From Bog-756 sp963699055 (GTDB taxonomy: Bacteria; Actinomycetota; Acidimicrobiia; Acidimicrobiales; RAAP-2), in assembly GCA_963699055.1 (NCBI GenBank), contig CAVOTA010000002.1:930001-994000 (forward strand): DNA of 64,000 bases. Direction: 5' to 3'. The position numbers were made by a program, and so were the translations under genes. Below, piece by piece: positions 26,581-34,923 of this stretch; within the stretch, counting starts at the first letter, position 1; every line of letters begins with the position of its first letter. The notes below the pieces were generated by a model that was not told the DNA's origin, searched no databases, and worked only from the letters and a program-made list of their open reading frames with translations.

Positions 26581-27606
26581 GTGGCCCCGGTACGACCATC
26601 CGAGCCCCTTGGGGCCGTCGGACTGATCCTGCCCACCTTCGTCCAGGACACCGTCCCGACGTGGGCGGCAGCACCGGGCGGCGCACGCCCCGGCGGCGAC
26701 CCGCTGGCCGAGCTGGCCGAGCTGTGCCGCCGGGCCGAGCAGGCGGGTGCCGGTGCGCTGTGGGCGTGCGACCACCTCTTCTGGCACGGCCCCTGTCTCG
26801 AGTGCCTGGTGGTGCTCACGGTGGCCGCCACCGCCACCGAACGGGCGGTCCTCGGCTCGTGCGTGATCCAGCTGCCCCTGCGGCGGGCGGTGGCCGTCGC
26901 CAAGCAGGCGTCCACCCTCCAGACCCTCAGCCGGGGCCGCCTGGTCCTCGGCGTCGGCGTCGGCAGCCACCCCGGCGAGTACGAGCAGGTCGGCGCGGCC
27001 TACCACCGCCGGGGACACGACCTCGACACCGCCATCGGCGAGCTCCACCGGGCCTGGGGGTCGGGCCGCGGGGCCGTCCGGGGCGACACGGCGTCGACCG
27101 ACGCCACCGAGCGGTACCGCCAGCTGCCCGCCGCCGCCCCGGTGCCGGTCTGGGTCGGCGGGTCCTCGGAGGCGGCGCTGCGTCGGGCCGCCCACCTGGC
27201 CGACGGGTGGATGCCGCTGTTCCTGTCGGTGGACGAGTATGCCGGCGCCGTCGAGCGCCTGGGCAAGGAGGCCGACGCCGCCGGACGCCCGGCCGGTGCC
27301 GTCACGCCGGCCATGGTGCTGTTCGTGGCGCTGGACGGGGACCGGGCCCGGGGCGCGGCCAAGGGCACGGCGTGGATGGGCTCCCTCTACGGGCTGCCGG
27401 CCAAGGCGTTCGACCGCCACCTGGTGGTGGGCACACCCGACGAGGTGGCCGCCCGCATCGCCGGGTACCGCGCCGCCGGCGCCGAGCACGTCGCCGTCTA
27501 CGTCACCGACGACGAGCCCATCGACCAGTTCGACCGCCTGATGGCGGCCCTGCCCGCCGCCGGCGTCCCGACCGATGCCGCGTCGGCGACGCCGGGCAGG
27601 GCCTGA
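26581..27606 (+). CDS. Luciferase-like (LLM class) F420/flavin-dependent oxidoreductase
   Basis: 341 residues. The bacterial luciferase-like TIM barrel shows in GLILPTFVQDT (first strand), ALWACDHLFW, the LSRGRLVLGVGVGSHPGEYE block and PVPVWVGGSSEAALRRAAHLADGWMP near the end. These are the usual cofactor and barrel motifs. Actinobacterial members mostly use F420. The substrate is unknown. It is followed 17 bp later by a thiolase-like gene and then FabH, so a lipid-related oxidation is possible (inference). GTG 26581 is supported by the -10 box just upstream. Confidence 0.85.
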   Translation: MAPVRPSEPLGAVGLILPTFVQDTVPTWAAAPGGARPGGDPLAELAELCRRAEQAGAGALWACDHLFWHGPCLECLVVLTVAATATERAVLGSCVIQLPLRRAVAVAKQASTLQTLSRGRLVLGVGVGSHPGEYEQVGAAYHRRGHDLDTAIGELHRAWGSGRGAVRGDTASTDATERYRQLPAAAPVPVWVGGSSEAALRRAAHLADGWMPLFLSVDEYAGAVERLGKEADAAGRPAGAVTPAMVLFVALDGDRARGAAKGTAWMGSLYGLPAKAFDRHLVVGTPDEVAARIAGYRAAGAEHVAVYVTDDEPIDQFDRLMAALPAAGVPTDAASATPGRA

Positions 27607-27623
27607 CCAGAACCGAGGACCAC

Positions 27624-28805
27624 ATGGACCGCACGGCACACATCGTGGGCACCGCCACCACACCCATGCAGCGGCGCGACCTGACGATCGAGGCGATGTC
27701 CCACCAGGTCGTCGACCACGCCCTGTCCGACGCCGGCATGACCCCCGACCAGGTCGACCTCGTCGTCTTCGGCAACGCCACCGCCGGTCGCCTGCTCAAC
27801 CAGGCCTGCATCCGCGGCCAGAGCTTCCTGCTCGACGCCGGACTGCGCAACGCCGGCATCATCAACGTCGACAATTCGTGCGCCGGCGGGGCCTCCGCCC
27901 TCCACCTGGCCACGCTGGCCACCCTCGGCGGCGCCGGCACCGTGCTGGCCGTCGGGGTCGAGAAGATGTGGACCGGCCACCGCCTGGAGACCCTGGCCGG
28001 CATCGAGGACGGGGTGCCCGAGGCCGACCGGGCCTTCATGCACGGCAACTGGGAGAACCCGTCGGGCTCGGTCCTCATGGCCCTCAACGCCAAGTGGACG
28101 GTCGAGCACATGGAGGCGTGGGGCACCACCCTCGAGCAGATCGGCGCGGCCGCGGTCAAGGCCCGCAAGCACGGGGCCCTCAACCCCCATGCCCAGTTCC
28201 AGAGCGAGGTGACCCTGGACGAGGTGCTGACCTCGTCCTCCATCGTGCCCCCGCTGACCCGGCTCATGTGCTCGTCGTTCACCGACGGGGCCGCCGCCGT
28301 GGTGCTGACCCTGGAGGCGCGGGCCGGCGCCCCCCGGATCCTGTCCACCACCGTCCGGTCGGGGAACGGCGACATCGACTACCACGAGCGTCTGGCGGAG
28401 ACGGCGTCGGCGGCGTGGGACGCCTCGGGTGTCGACCCGGCCGACGTGGACGTGGTCGAACTGCACGACGCCACCGCCGCCGAGGAGATCTGTGCCCTCG
28501 AGTCGCTCGGCTTCTTCAAGCCCGGTGACGCCGGGGCGGCCACCCTCGCCGGGGACACGACCCTGGGAGGCCGGGGGGTGACCGTCAACACCAGCGGTGG
28601 GCTGGTGAGCCGGGGCCACCCGCTCGGTGCCACCGGCATCGCCCAGGTGGTCGAGCTGGCCGCCCAGCTGCGCGACGAGGCCGGCCCCCGCCAGGTCCCC
28701 GGGGCCCGGTTGGCGGTGGCGGCCAACACGGGTGGCATGATCGGGTCCCATGCAGGCACCACCGACGCAGCGTTCATCGGGATCCACGTCCTCGAGGCGG
28801 GCTGA
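27624..28805 (+). CDS. Thiolase/SCP-x-type acyl-CoA acyltransferase
   Basis: 393 residues. The catalytic Cys is in VDNSCAGGAS (Cys86). The second conserved block is VELHDATAAEEI (His) and the third is SRGHPLGATG (His), as in thiolases of the SCP-x/lipid-transfer type, which cleave or form C-C bonds in acyl-CoA. ATG 27624 follows ACCGAGGACC, a weak ribosome site. It lies 3 bp before the fabH-like gene, so the two are co-transcribed and probably act on the same acyl chains. Biosynthetic versus degradative direction cannot be told from sequence. Confidence 0.87.
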   Translation: MDRTAHIVGTATTPMQRRDLTIEAMSHQVVDHALSDAGMTPDQVDLVVFGNATAGRLLNQACIRGQSFLLDAGLRNAGIINVDNSCAGGASALHLATLATLGGAGTVLAVGVEKMWTGHRLETLAGIEDGVPEADRAFMHGNWENPSGSVLMALNAKWTVEHMEAWGTTLEQIGAAAVKARKHGALNPHAQFQSEVTLDEVLTSSSIVPPLTRLMCSSFTDGAAAVVLTLEARAGAPRILSTTVRSGNGDIDYHERLAETASAAWDASGVDPADVDVVELHDATAAEEICALESLGFFKPGDAGAATLAGDTTLGGRGVTVNTSGGLVSRGHPLGATGIAQVVELAAQLRDEAGPRQVPGARLAVAANTGGMIGSHAGTTDAAFIGIHVLEAG

Positions 28806-28808
28806 GCC

Positions 28809-29741
28809 GTGATCGGACGCGGCGGCATCATCACCGGCCACGGCATCGCCGTGCCCGACAAGGTCGTCACCAACGACGACCTCTCCCTCACCCTCGACAC
28901 CAACGACGAGTGGATCCGCGAGCGCACCGGGATCCGGGAGCGCCGCATCGGCGGGACCACCTCGCAGCTGGCCATCGACGCCGGACTCGCCGCCCTGGAG
29001 AAGGCCGGGCGGCGGCCCGACGAGATCGACGCCGTCATCCTGGCCACGACCACCCCCGACCAGATCGTGCCGGGCACCTCGGCGACCGTGCAGGACGGGA
29101 TCGGCATCGTCGGCGGCGCCTTCGACGTGAACGCGGCGTGCTCGGGCTTCGTCTACGCCCTCACCGTGGGCCACGGGATGCTGGCCATCGGGGCCGAGCG
29201 GCTCCTGGTCATCGGGGCCGAGACGCTGTCCCGGATCACCGACTGGGACGAGCGCTCGGTGTCGATCCTGGTGGGCGACGGTGCCGGCGCCGTGGTGCTC
29301 GAAGCGGTCGACGGGCCCGGCCAGCTGCTCAGCTACAAGCTGGGGGCGGACGGGTCGCTGCGGCACCTGCTGAAGTGCGACCACGGTGGCTACCTCTACA
29401 TGAACGGCAAGGAGATCTTCCGCAAGGCGGTGGCCGTGGTGGTCGAGTCGGCCCAGGCCGCCATCGCCGAGGCGGGCCTGACCGCCGACCAGATCGACCT
29501 GGTCGTCCCCCACCAGGCCAACCTGCGGATCATCAGCGCGGCATGCCAGCGGCTCGGGATCCCCGAGGAGAAGGCGGTGGTGGTCATCGACCGCTACGGC
29601 AACACGTCGTCCGCCTCCATCCCCCTCGCCCTGGCCGACGCCCTCGACACCGGCCGCCTCGAGGCCGGTCACCACGTGCTCCTCACCGGCTTCGGCGGGG
29701 GCATGACGTGGGCCAGCGCCGTGCTCAAGTGGGGTGGCTGA
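28809..29741 (+). CDS. fabH: 3-oxoacyl-ACP synthase III-type enzyme (FabH-like)
   Basis: 310 residues, the normal FabH length. The active-site triad is intact: Cys111 in NAACSGFVYAL, His235 in VPHQANLRI and Asn265 in YGNTSSAS. The C-terminal GFGGGMTWASAVLKW matches FabH closely. FabH condenses an acyl-CoA with malonyl-ACP to start fatty acid chains; relatives make beta-ketoacyl or ester products in special pathways. No other FAS-II gene is near. It pairs with the thiolase and an oxidoreductase, which leaves open a specialised acyl supply role. GTG 28809 is the only start that keeps the N-terminal IGRGGIITGHG block. Confidence 0.9.
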   Translation: MIGRGGIITGHGIAVPDKVVTNDDLSLTLDTNDEWIRERTGIRERRIGGTTSQLAIDAGLAALEKAGRRPDEIDAVILATTTPDQIVPGTSATVQDGIGIVGGAFDVNAACSGFVYALTVGHGMLAIGAERLLVIGAETLSRITDWDERSVSILVGDGAGAVVLEAVDGPGQLLSYKLGADGSLRHLLKCDHGGYLYMNGKEIFRKAVAVVVESAQAAIAEAGLTADQIDLVVPHQANLRIISAACQRLGIPEEKAVVVIDRYGNTSSASIPLALADALDTGRLEAGHHVLLTGFGGGMTWASAVLKWGG

Positions 29742-29759
29742 CGTACCGAGTGAACAGGC

Positions 29760-30677
29760 ATGACCGACATGAGTGAATCCCCCGCGCTCGTCGTGCTGGC
29801 CGCCGGTATGGCCCGGCGCTACGGCGGCTGCAAACCGCTGGCACCCATCGGGCCCCACGGCGAGCCGGTCCTCGACCTGCTGGTGGGCGACGCGGTGCGG
29901 GCCGGCTTCGGCCGGATCGTGCTCGTCCTGCACCCCGAATCGGGACCGTCCATCCGCTACCACGTGGAGCAGTGCTGGCCCGATGCGATCGACGTGGCCT
30001 ACGTGGAGCAGCGGCTCCCGCTCGGGACGGTCCATGCCGTGCTGGCCGCCGAGTCGGCGCTCGACCCCGGCAGCTCCTTCGGGGTGTCCAACGCCGACGA
30101 CGTCTACGGACAGGTGGCCATGGGTCTGCTGGCCGACCAGCTGCGGTCGGACGCCGACGAGCACGTGCTGGTCGGCTTCGCCCTGCGGTCGACGGTGGCG
30201 ACCGACGACCCGGTGACCCGGGGCGTGTGCACCGTCGGCCCCGACGGCCTGCTGGACTCGCTCGACGAGCGGCGCCAGGTCCACCCGTCCGGGCCCGACG
30301 GCGGGTTCGTGTCCGACGACGGGCTGGAGCCGAAGGAGCTGGCCGGCGACCTGCCGGCGTCGGTCAACCTGTGGGGGTTCCGACCCTCCATCTGGAACGT
30401 GTTCCACCGGGCCATGGACGGGTCAGGGCTGGACGAGGACGCCCTGCTGGCCCAGGTCGCCGCCGGCGGCGAGGTCCCGAAGGCGGAGGTGCTCCTGCCC
30501 GAGGTGATCTCGACCATGGTGGCCGGCGGGACGGACCTGCCGGTCCGGGTGGTGCCGACCGACGCCCGACTGGTCGGCGTCACCCACGCCGCCGACCTCC
30601 CTGTCGTCAGCGCCGAACTGGCCCGCCAGGTGGCCTGGGGCGTCCGCCCCGCCGCCCTGTGGGCCGGCATCGGCTGA
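29760..30677 (+). CDS. Nucleotidyltransferase family protein (sugar-1-phosphate type)
   Basis: 305 residues. The nucleotide-binding signature is ALVVLAAGMARRYGGCKPLAPIG at the N-terminus, a variant of LAAGxGxRxxxxKp with the Lys kept. FGVSNADDVYG supplies the metal-binding Asp region, and SVNLWGFRPSIW is typical of NDP-sugar pyrophosphorylase-like proteins. It probably activates a sugar phosphate or a related small molecule, but the exact substrate is not readable. ATG 29760 is used (ATG 29769 is next). It closes the plus-strand run begun at 26581. Confidence 0.85.
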   Translation: MTDMSESPALVVLAAGMARRYGGCKPLAPIGPHGEPVLDLLVGDAVRAGFGRIVLVLHPESGPSIRYHVEQCWPDAIDVAYVEQRLPLGTVHAVLAAESALDPGSSFGVSNADDVYGQVAMGLLADQLRSDADEHVLVGFALRSTVATDDPVTRGVCTVGPDGLLDSLDERRQVHPSGPDGGFVSDDGLEPKELAGDLPASVNLWGFRPSIWNVFHRAMDGSGLDEDALLAQVAAGGEVPKAEVLLPEVISTMVAGGTDLPVRVVPTDARLVGVTHAADLPVVSAELARQVAWGVRPAALWAGIG

Positions 30678-30722
30678 GACGGACCCGCCTGCACCCAGCA
30701 TCGGCGTCCGCCCACGGCAGGA

Positions 30723-32900
30723 TCAGCGGTGGTGGCGGAGGAGCGACAGGCAGAGGGTGGGCTCCGGCGTGCCGGACGTCCCGTCCACCACCGAGATCGG
30801 GTTCGTCGGCGACCCGTCCGCCGGGGTGACCGGCGACGTCACCGGCAACCCGTCGGTCAGGGACTCGTCCAGGTACAGCACGCCGTCGAGGGACACCTGG
30901 GCGATGTGCTTGTAGGGGTCGGTGAGGACGGTCACCCGGTGGGTGCCGCCCACCGGCTCGACGGCGAGGTAGCTGCGGTAGCTCGTCCCGTCGTCGGTCA
31001 TGGCGAAGTGGAGGAGCACGGTGGTCCCACCGGGACGTGGCGTCGTCACCACCGAGATGGTCCACGCGCCGGCCACGACCAGGTCGGCGGTGGCCGGCGA
31101 CGTGGCGTCCCTCGGCGTCACGTAGAACAGCCGCTGGAGGGCGTGCCCGTACTGCACGGTCTGCCACGTGGTGCGGCTGAACTGTGACGCCGGGTCGGCC
31201 GCGTAGTTCTCACCGTTCGAGAGGTACAGGGCGTCGCACGCCCCGAGGATGCGGATCTGCCCCGCCGGCGCGTACACCGGCAGCGTGTCGCCCTGGACCA
31301 CCCGGGCGCCGATCTGCCCACCGGTGGCGTCGCTCACCGACTTCTGGACCTGGAGGTACTGCAGGGTCTGGGCCGTGGTCCACTGCTCGGTCGGCGTGAC
31401 GGCGATCCCGATGTTGGCCACCACCGAGTAGAGGGCCACGACGGCGACGACGGCGGTCACCACGACCCGGCGCCCCCGGGTCCGGCCGTCCTGGCGACGC
31501 CAGACGTCGGCGAGGCCGACGGTCGATCCCAGGGCGAGGAACGGCAGGAAGTCGGCGAGGTACCGGGGGGCGATGTAGCCCCACAGCATGAGCGCCGCCG
31601 CCGCCGAGCCGGCGGCCAACAGGAGGAGCCGTGTCCGCGCCACCCGTTCGGGTGGACGGCGGCGGAAGGCCGCCACCAGGCCCCAGCAGCTCAACCCGAA
31701 CATGAGGGGCATGGACGTCGGCATCGAGGCGGTCCGGTACAGGCGGTCGAACAGCACCCCACCGAGTGCCGGTGCCGGACTCGCGGGCAGCGTGACGAAC
31801 GGGAAGACCGACGAGAACTCGATGCCGTCCGGACGCAGGTAGGCCAGCAGGTTGCTCGGGATGAACGCCGTCCCGACCTCGGAGTTGTGGTTGGCCGCCA
31901 GGAACTTGCGGCGGTAGGCGTTCACCATCGAGTACACCTGCTGGTCGATGGGGAGCCCGAACAGCATGCCGAATTTGGCCTCGTTGACGACGGCGCCGAG
32001 CACCACGGCGAGCACACCCGCACCCGCCACCGGAAGCGCCCACCGCTTCTGGTCGGGACCTCCCCGCCCCAGGGCGAACCATCCGGCGATCAGGAGGGCC
32101 CCGACCGCGGCCGCCCACCCCGTCGTCGACCGGTCCTGGTTGGCGGCGATCAGCAGGATCCCGCTGGCGACGACCCGGCCCCACGACGGGCGGTCGACCA
32201 CGCCGAGCAGGCAGAAGATGCATCCCAACGTGAGGGCGACACTCCACGCCAGGTCCTCGGAGAACACGTACGGGGTCGACGCCAACCACAGGAAGGTCGA
32301 GCCGGCGAGGAAGGTGGTGGTCAGGAGACCGAACGACACGGCCTCGGCCCAGCCCACCGGCGCGCTCGCCCGCACGAGCACCCGCACCCTCCACGCCAGC
32401 AGCACGAAGAACGTGGCGCTGACCAGCCAGGCCAGCAGCATCGACGGCGCGGTCAGCCGCCCGTCCAAGGAATGGGTGACGGCCAGGACGGGCATCCGCA
32501 GGATCGACGGGAACAGTCCGAAGTACGTGTAGGTGTGTCCGTCGTGGATGAAGCCCTCGACCCCGATCGACCCCTTGGGGATGGCCAGCGACCCGTGGAA
32601 CATGGCCCGGGTCTGGAGGTCGTAGAAGTTGGCCTCGTAGTTCAGCTTGCGCAGGAACGAGGGCGACTCCCAGGGTCCCCAGAGGATCCAGAGGAACGGG
32701 ACGGCGGCCACGACGACGCCGGCCAGCGAGGCAACGGTGAACCGGCGCCTCCCCTGCACCCGGCCATCGGTGCCGGAACCGTCCTGCACCGTCGCATCAG
32801 GTACCTGATCCGCGACGAGGACCGATCCCGCGCGGTCCGTCGGTCCCCTCGTCGTCGGGCTGCTCCCCCATCCCGCCACACTGTAGTGAGCGCCGATCAC
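30723..32900 (-). CDS. Polytopic membrane protein with C-terminal beta-rich domain, GT-C-like
   Basis: Up to 725 residues. After about 55 polar residues there are roughly eleven membrane segments. The first outer loop has NFYDLQTRAMFHGSL, GSIGVEGFIHDGHTYTYFG and RMPVL. The last 200 residues are extracytoplasmic, beta-rich and end in LCLSLLRHHR. The gene at 35805-37931 is a clear full-length paralog (GSLGIEGFLHAGHTYTYFG; C-terminus ALCRQLLHR). The family is unnamed to me; a transferase acting on the outer face is the likely role. The start is uncertain: ATG 32900 is the only ATG, but a promoter-like TACAGT at 32880-32885 would instead favour GTG 32789. Confidence 0.78.
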   Translation of the reverse strand: MIGAHYSVAGWGSSPTTRGPTDRAGSVLVADQVPDATVQDGSGTDGRVQGRRRFTVASLAGVVVAAVPFLWILWGPWESPSFLRKLNYEANFYDLQTRAMFHGSLAIPKGSIGVEGFIHDGHTYTYFGLFPSILRMPVLAVTHSLDGRLTAPSMLLAWLVSATFFVLLAWRVRVLVRASAPVGWAEAVSFGLLTTTFLAGSTFLWLASTPYVFSEDLAWSVALTLGCIFCLLGVVDRPSWGRVVASGILLIAANQDRSTTGWAAAVGALLIAGWFALGRGGPDQKRWALPVAGAGVLAVVLGAVVNEAKFGMLFGLPIDQQVYSMVNAYRRKFLAANHNSEVGTAFIPSNLLAYLRPDGIEFSSVFPFVTLPASPAPALGGVLFDRLYRTASMPTSMPLMFGLSCWGLVAAFRRRPPERVARTRLLLLAAGSAAAALMLWGYIAPRYLADFLPFLALGSTVGLADVWRRQDGRTRGRRVVVTAVVAVVALYSVVANIGIAVTPTEQWTTAQTLQYLQVQKSVSDATGGQIGARVVQGDTLPVYAPAGQIRILGACDALYLSNGENYAADPASQFSRTTWQTVQYGHALQRLFYVTPRDATSPATADLVVAGAWTISVVTTPRPGGTTVLLHFAMTDDGTSYRSYLAVEPVGGTHRVTVLTDPYKHIAQVSLDGVLYLDESLTDGLPVTSPVTPADGSPTNPISVVDGTSGTPEPTLCLSLLRHHR
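32880..32885 (-). promoter_or_regulatory. Predicted -10 element (TACAGT, minus strand)
   Basis: It lies inside CGCTCACTACAGTG, identical to the element before ATG 964. On the minus strand it precedes, by 8 nt, an ATG at 32871 that opens a 24-codon ORF ending 7 nt before the in-frame GTG 32789. It is mutually exclusive with a start at ATG 32900. Confidence 0.4.
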
Positions 32901-32956
32901 GTGGATGTGCAGGCGCCGGCCGGAGCGCTGCCCGAGCCAACCGCCGTCAACGGGAG

Positions 32957-32962
32957 TAGCGT
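32957..32962 (+). promoter_or_regulatory. Predicted -10 element (TAGCGT), leaderless ATG start of gtrA-like gene
   Basis: TAGCGT ends 7 nt before ATG 32970, and no Shine-Dalgarno sequence lies between them. Confidence 0.5.
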
Positions 32963-32969
32963 CGGTGCG

Positions 32970-33482
32970 ATGGGGGAGGCACTAGGCAGGGTGTGGCGTT
33001 GGGTCCGCACGCCCGACGGCCTGAAGGTCGTCAAGTACACCGCGGTCTCCGCGATCTCGGCGCTCACCTCGCTCGTCGTCCTCACCGTCGTCTACGGGGT
33101 CCTCCAGCTGTGGGCGCCGGTGCCCAGCACCCTGTTCGCCAACGTCGTCGCCGGCGTCCCCTCGTACATCCTCAACCGACGGTGGGTGTGGGGGAAGTCC
33201 GGGCGTTCGCACCTGTGGCGCGAGGTCCTCCCCTTCTGGGTGATGTCCCTGACCGGCATCGGATTCGCCCTGGTGACCGCCGACCTCGCCAAGGACTTCG
33301 CCAGCGCCCACCACCTGCACCACCTGGCCCGGACCGTGCTCGTCGTCGGGGCCAACGTCGCCGCCTTCGGGATCCTGTGGTTCCTGAAGTTCCTCATCCT
33401 CAACCGGCTCTTCGCCCAGATTGCCGACGCCGAGCTGCGGGACGCCGAGGAGTCCGGGCCCGTGGAGGTGAAGGCCCCGTGA
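32970..33482 (+). CDS. GtrA family membrane protein (polyprenyl-phosphate sugar flipping)
   Basis: 170 residues. It has four membrane segments with VKYTAVSAISALTSLVVL at the start, SYILNRRWVWG after the second and a C-terminal LKFLILNRLF, the standard GtrA pattern and length. GtrA-like proteins are thought to move polyprenyl-phosphate-linked monosaccharides across the membrane, feeding GT-C enzymes outside. That fits the many GT-C-like genes here. It overlaps the next gene by 4 nt (GTGA), so GtrA and the acyltransferase are coupled. Start ATG 32970 is supported by the -10 box 7 nt upstream. Confidence 0.88.
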   Translation: MGEALGRVWRWVRTPDGLKVVKYTAVSAISALTSLVVLTVVYGVLQLWAPVPSTLFANVVAGVPSYILNRRWVWGKSGRSHLWREVLPFWVMSLTGIGFALVTADLAKDFASAHHLHHLARTVLVVGANVAAFGILWFLKFLILNRLFAQIADAELRDAEESGPVEVKAP

Positions 33483-34717
33483 CGGACACCACCCTCGCCG
33501 CCGACCGGTTGGCGGACAGCGCCCCGCCCCGGTCGATCGGCGCGGCGTTCGACCCCCGCCGGAACAGCCTCAACTTCCTGCGGCTCCTGCTGGCGGTCAC
33601 CGTCGTGGCCAGCCACTCCATCGACCTCGGGCTGTTCGGAAGGGACTGGATCGGCGACCGCACCACCATCGGCGAGCTCGCCGTCTTCGGCTTCTTCGGG
33701 ATCAGCGGCTTCCTGATCGCCCGCAGCGCGGAAGGAAACAGCACCGGCCGCTACCTGTGGCAGCGGGTCATCCGGATCTTCCCGGCGTTCTGGGTGTGCC
33801 TGCTCGTGACCGCCTTCGGCATCGGGCTGGTCGGGTGGCTCCACCTCGAATCGCTCTATCACGTGCACTCGACGGTGTCCGACTACCTCCACGCGCCCTA
33901 CGGGCCGTGGGGCTACATCGAGCACAACTGGTACCTCAAGATGGACCAGGACTCCATCATCACGACGGTCTGGAACGGATCCCTGTGGACGCTGTTCTAC
34001 GAGTTCCTCTGCTACCTGATGCTCGGGGCCCTCGCCCTCGTCGGCGTTCTGAGGCGCCGGCACCTGGTCCTCACCCTCTTCGTGGCGCTGTGGATCACCG
34101 AGGCCGTGTTGACGATCAACCGGTCGACGCAGGCGACGACCACGCGGTTGGGTACCGAGGACGTCAAGTTCTTCATCGAACTGTCGGTGGTCTTCCTCGC
34201 CGGCACCCTGATCTACCTCTACCGGGACCACGTCCGTGACTCGGGCTGGATCGCGCTGGGCTGCGCCGCGGTCCTGGTGAGCAGTCTGTGGCTCCCGTTC
34301 GGTGGCCAGGAACCGTCGTACACGCTGACGAGCACGGAGCTGCTGGCCCCGCTGATCGCCTATCCGGTACTCTGGCTCGGCTTCCACCTGCCGTTCACCA
34401 CCGTCGGGTCCAAGAACGACTACTCCTATGGCGTCTACATCTACGCCTACCCGATCGCCATCCTCCTCGGACCGTTCGGAGCCGCCAACCACGGTTACCT
34501 GGTGTTCTTCGCCCTGACACTCGTCTTCACCGTCCCGCTGGCCGTGGCCAGCTGGTGGCTGATCGAGCGCCCGGCCCTCAAGCTCCGGCGATGGACCCCC
34601 GGACCCTTTCGCAGGAGCGCTCCCCTGCAGGAGGTGGCCGAGGAACCATCGCCGGCGACGCCGGCAGCCCTGGTCGACGGTGCGGCGCGGCTGCCGCCTG
34701 CACCTACGACCCCGTGA
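33479..34717 (+). CDS. Acyltransferase-3 family membrane protein
   Basis: 412 residues from GTG 33479 (GTGA overlap with gtrA). The AT3 domain starts at RNSLNFLRLLLAVTVVASHS (conserved His), then FGFFGISGFLIARS, RVIRIFPAFWVCL, GSLWTLFYEFLCYLM and VASWWLIERPALKL. The C-terminal 40 or so residues are polar. The proteins at 37982-39127 and 42808-44127 share these blocks (NSLNFLRL/NSLNLLRL, TLFYEF, NDYSYG), so the three form one subfamily. The likely role is O-acylation of a membrane-linked sugar or surface glycan. The acyl group is unknown. Confidence 0.88.
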   Translation: MTDTTLAADRLADSAPPRSIGAAFDPRRNSLNFLRLLLAVTVVASHSIDLGLFGRDWIGDRTTIGELAVFGFFGISGFLIARSAEGNSTGRYLWQRVIRIFPAFWVCLLVTAFGIGLVGWLHLESLYHVHSTVSDYLHAPYGPWGYIEHNWYLKMDQDSIITTVWNGSLWTLFYEFLCYLMLGALALVGVLRRRHLVLTLFVALWITEAVLTINRSTQATTTRLGTEDVKFFIELSVVFLAGTLIYLYRDHVRDSGWIALGCAAVLVSSLWLPFGGQEPSYTLTSTELLAPLIAYPVLWLGFHLPFTTVGSKNDYSYGVYIYAYPIAILLGPFGAANHGYLVFFALTLVFTVPLAVASWWLIERPALKLRRWTPGPFRRSAPLQEVAEEPSPATPAALVDGAARLPPAPTTP

Positions 34718-34787
34718 CGGGCGCTGGGTCGGGCAGCCCAGGAGAGGATCCCGGCACCACCTGGTGCCGGACGACGCGCTCCGGAGG

Positions 34788-34793
34788 TAAACT
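34788..34793 (+). promoter_or_regulatory. Predicted -10 element (TAAACT) before the 2OG oxygenase gene
   Basis: TAAACT lies 71 nt after the AT3 stop and about 130 nt before ATG 34924. GTG 34813 is also in frame and would be nearly leaderless, but it adds an Arg-rich N-terminus that looks non-native. Confidence 0.35.
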
Positions 34794-34923
34794 CGCCTGA
34801 TCCCCGGACCGGGTGCTCCGGTACCCGGTGCGTGTCAGGAGAGGGGGGCGTCGTGCCAGTCGGTTCTACGGAGATGAGTGCCTGCCGCCCCGACCTCCCG
34901 TCGACCGGGAGTGCGTCCCGGCG

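Noticed and set aside
27498..30407. 969-codon minus-strand open frame
   Set aside because: Antisense of thiolase, fabH and nucleotidyltransferase, all with intact active sites on the plus strand.
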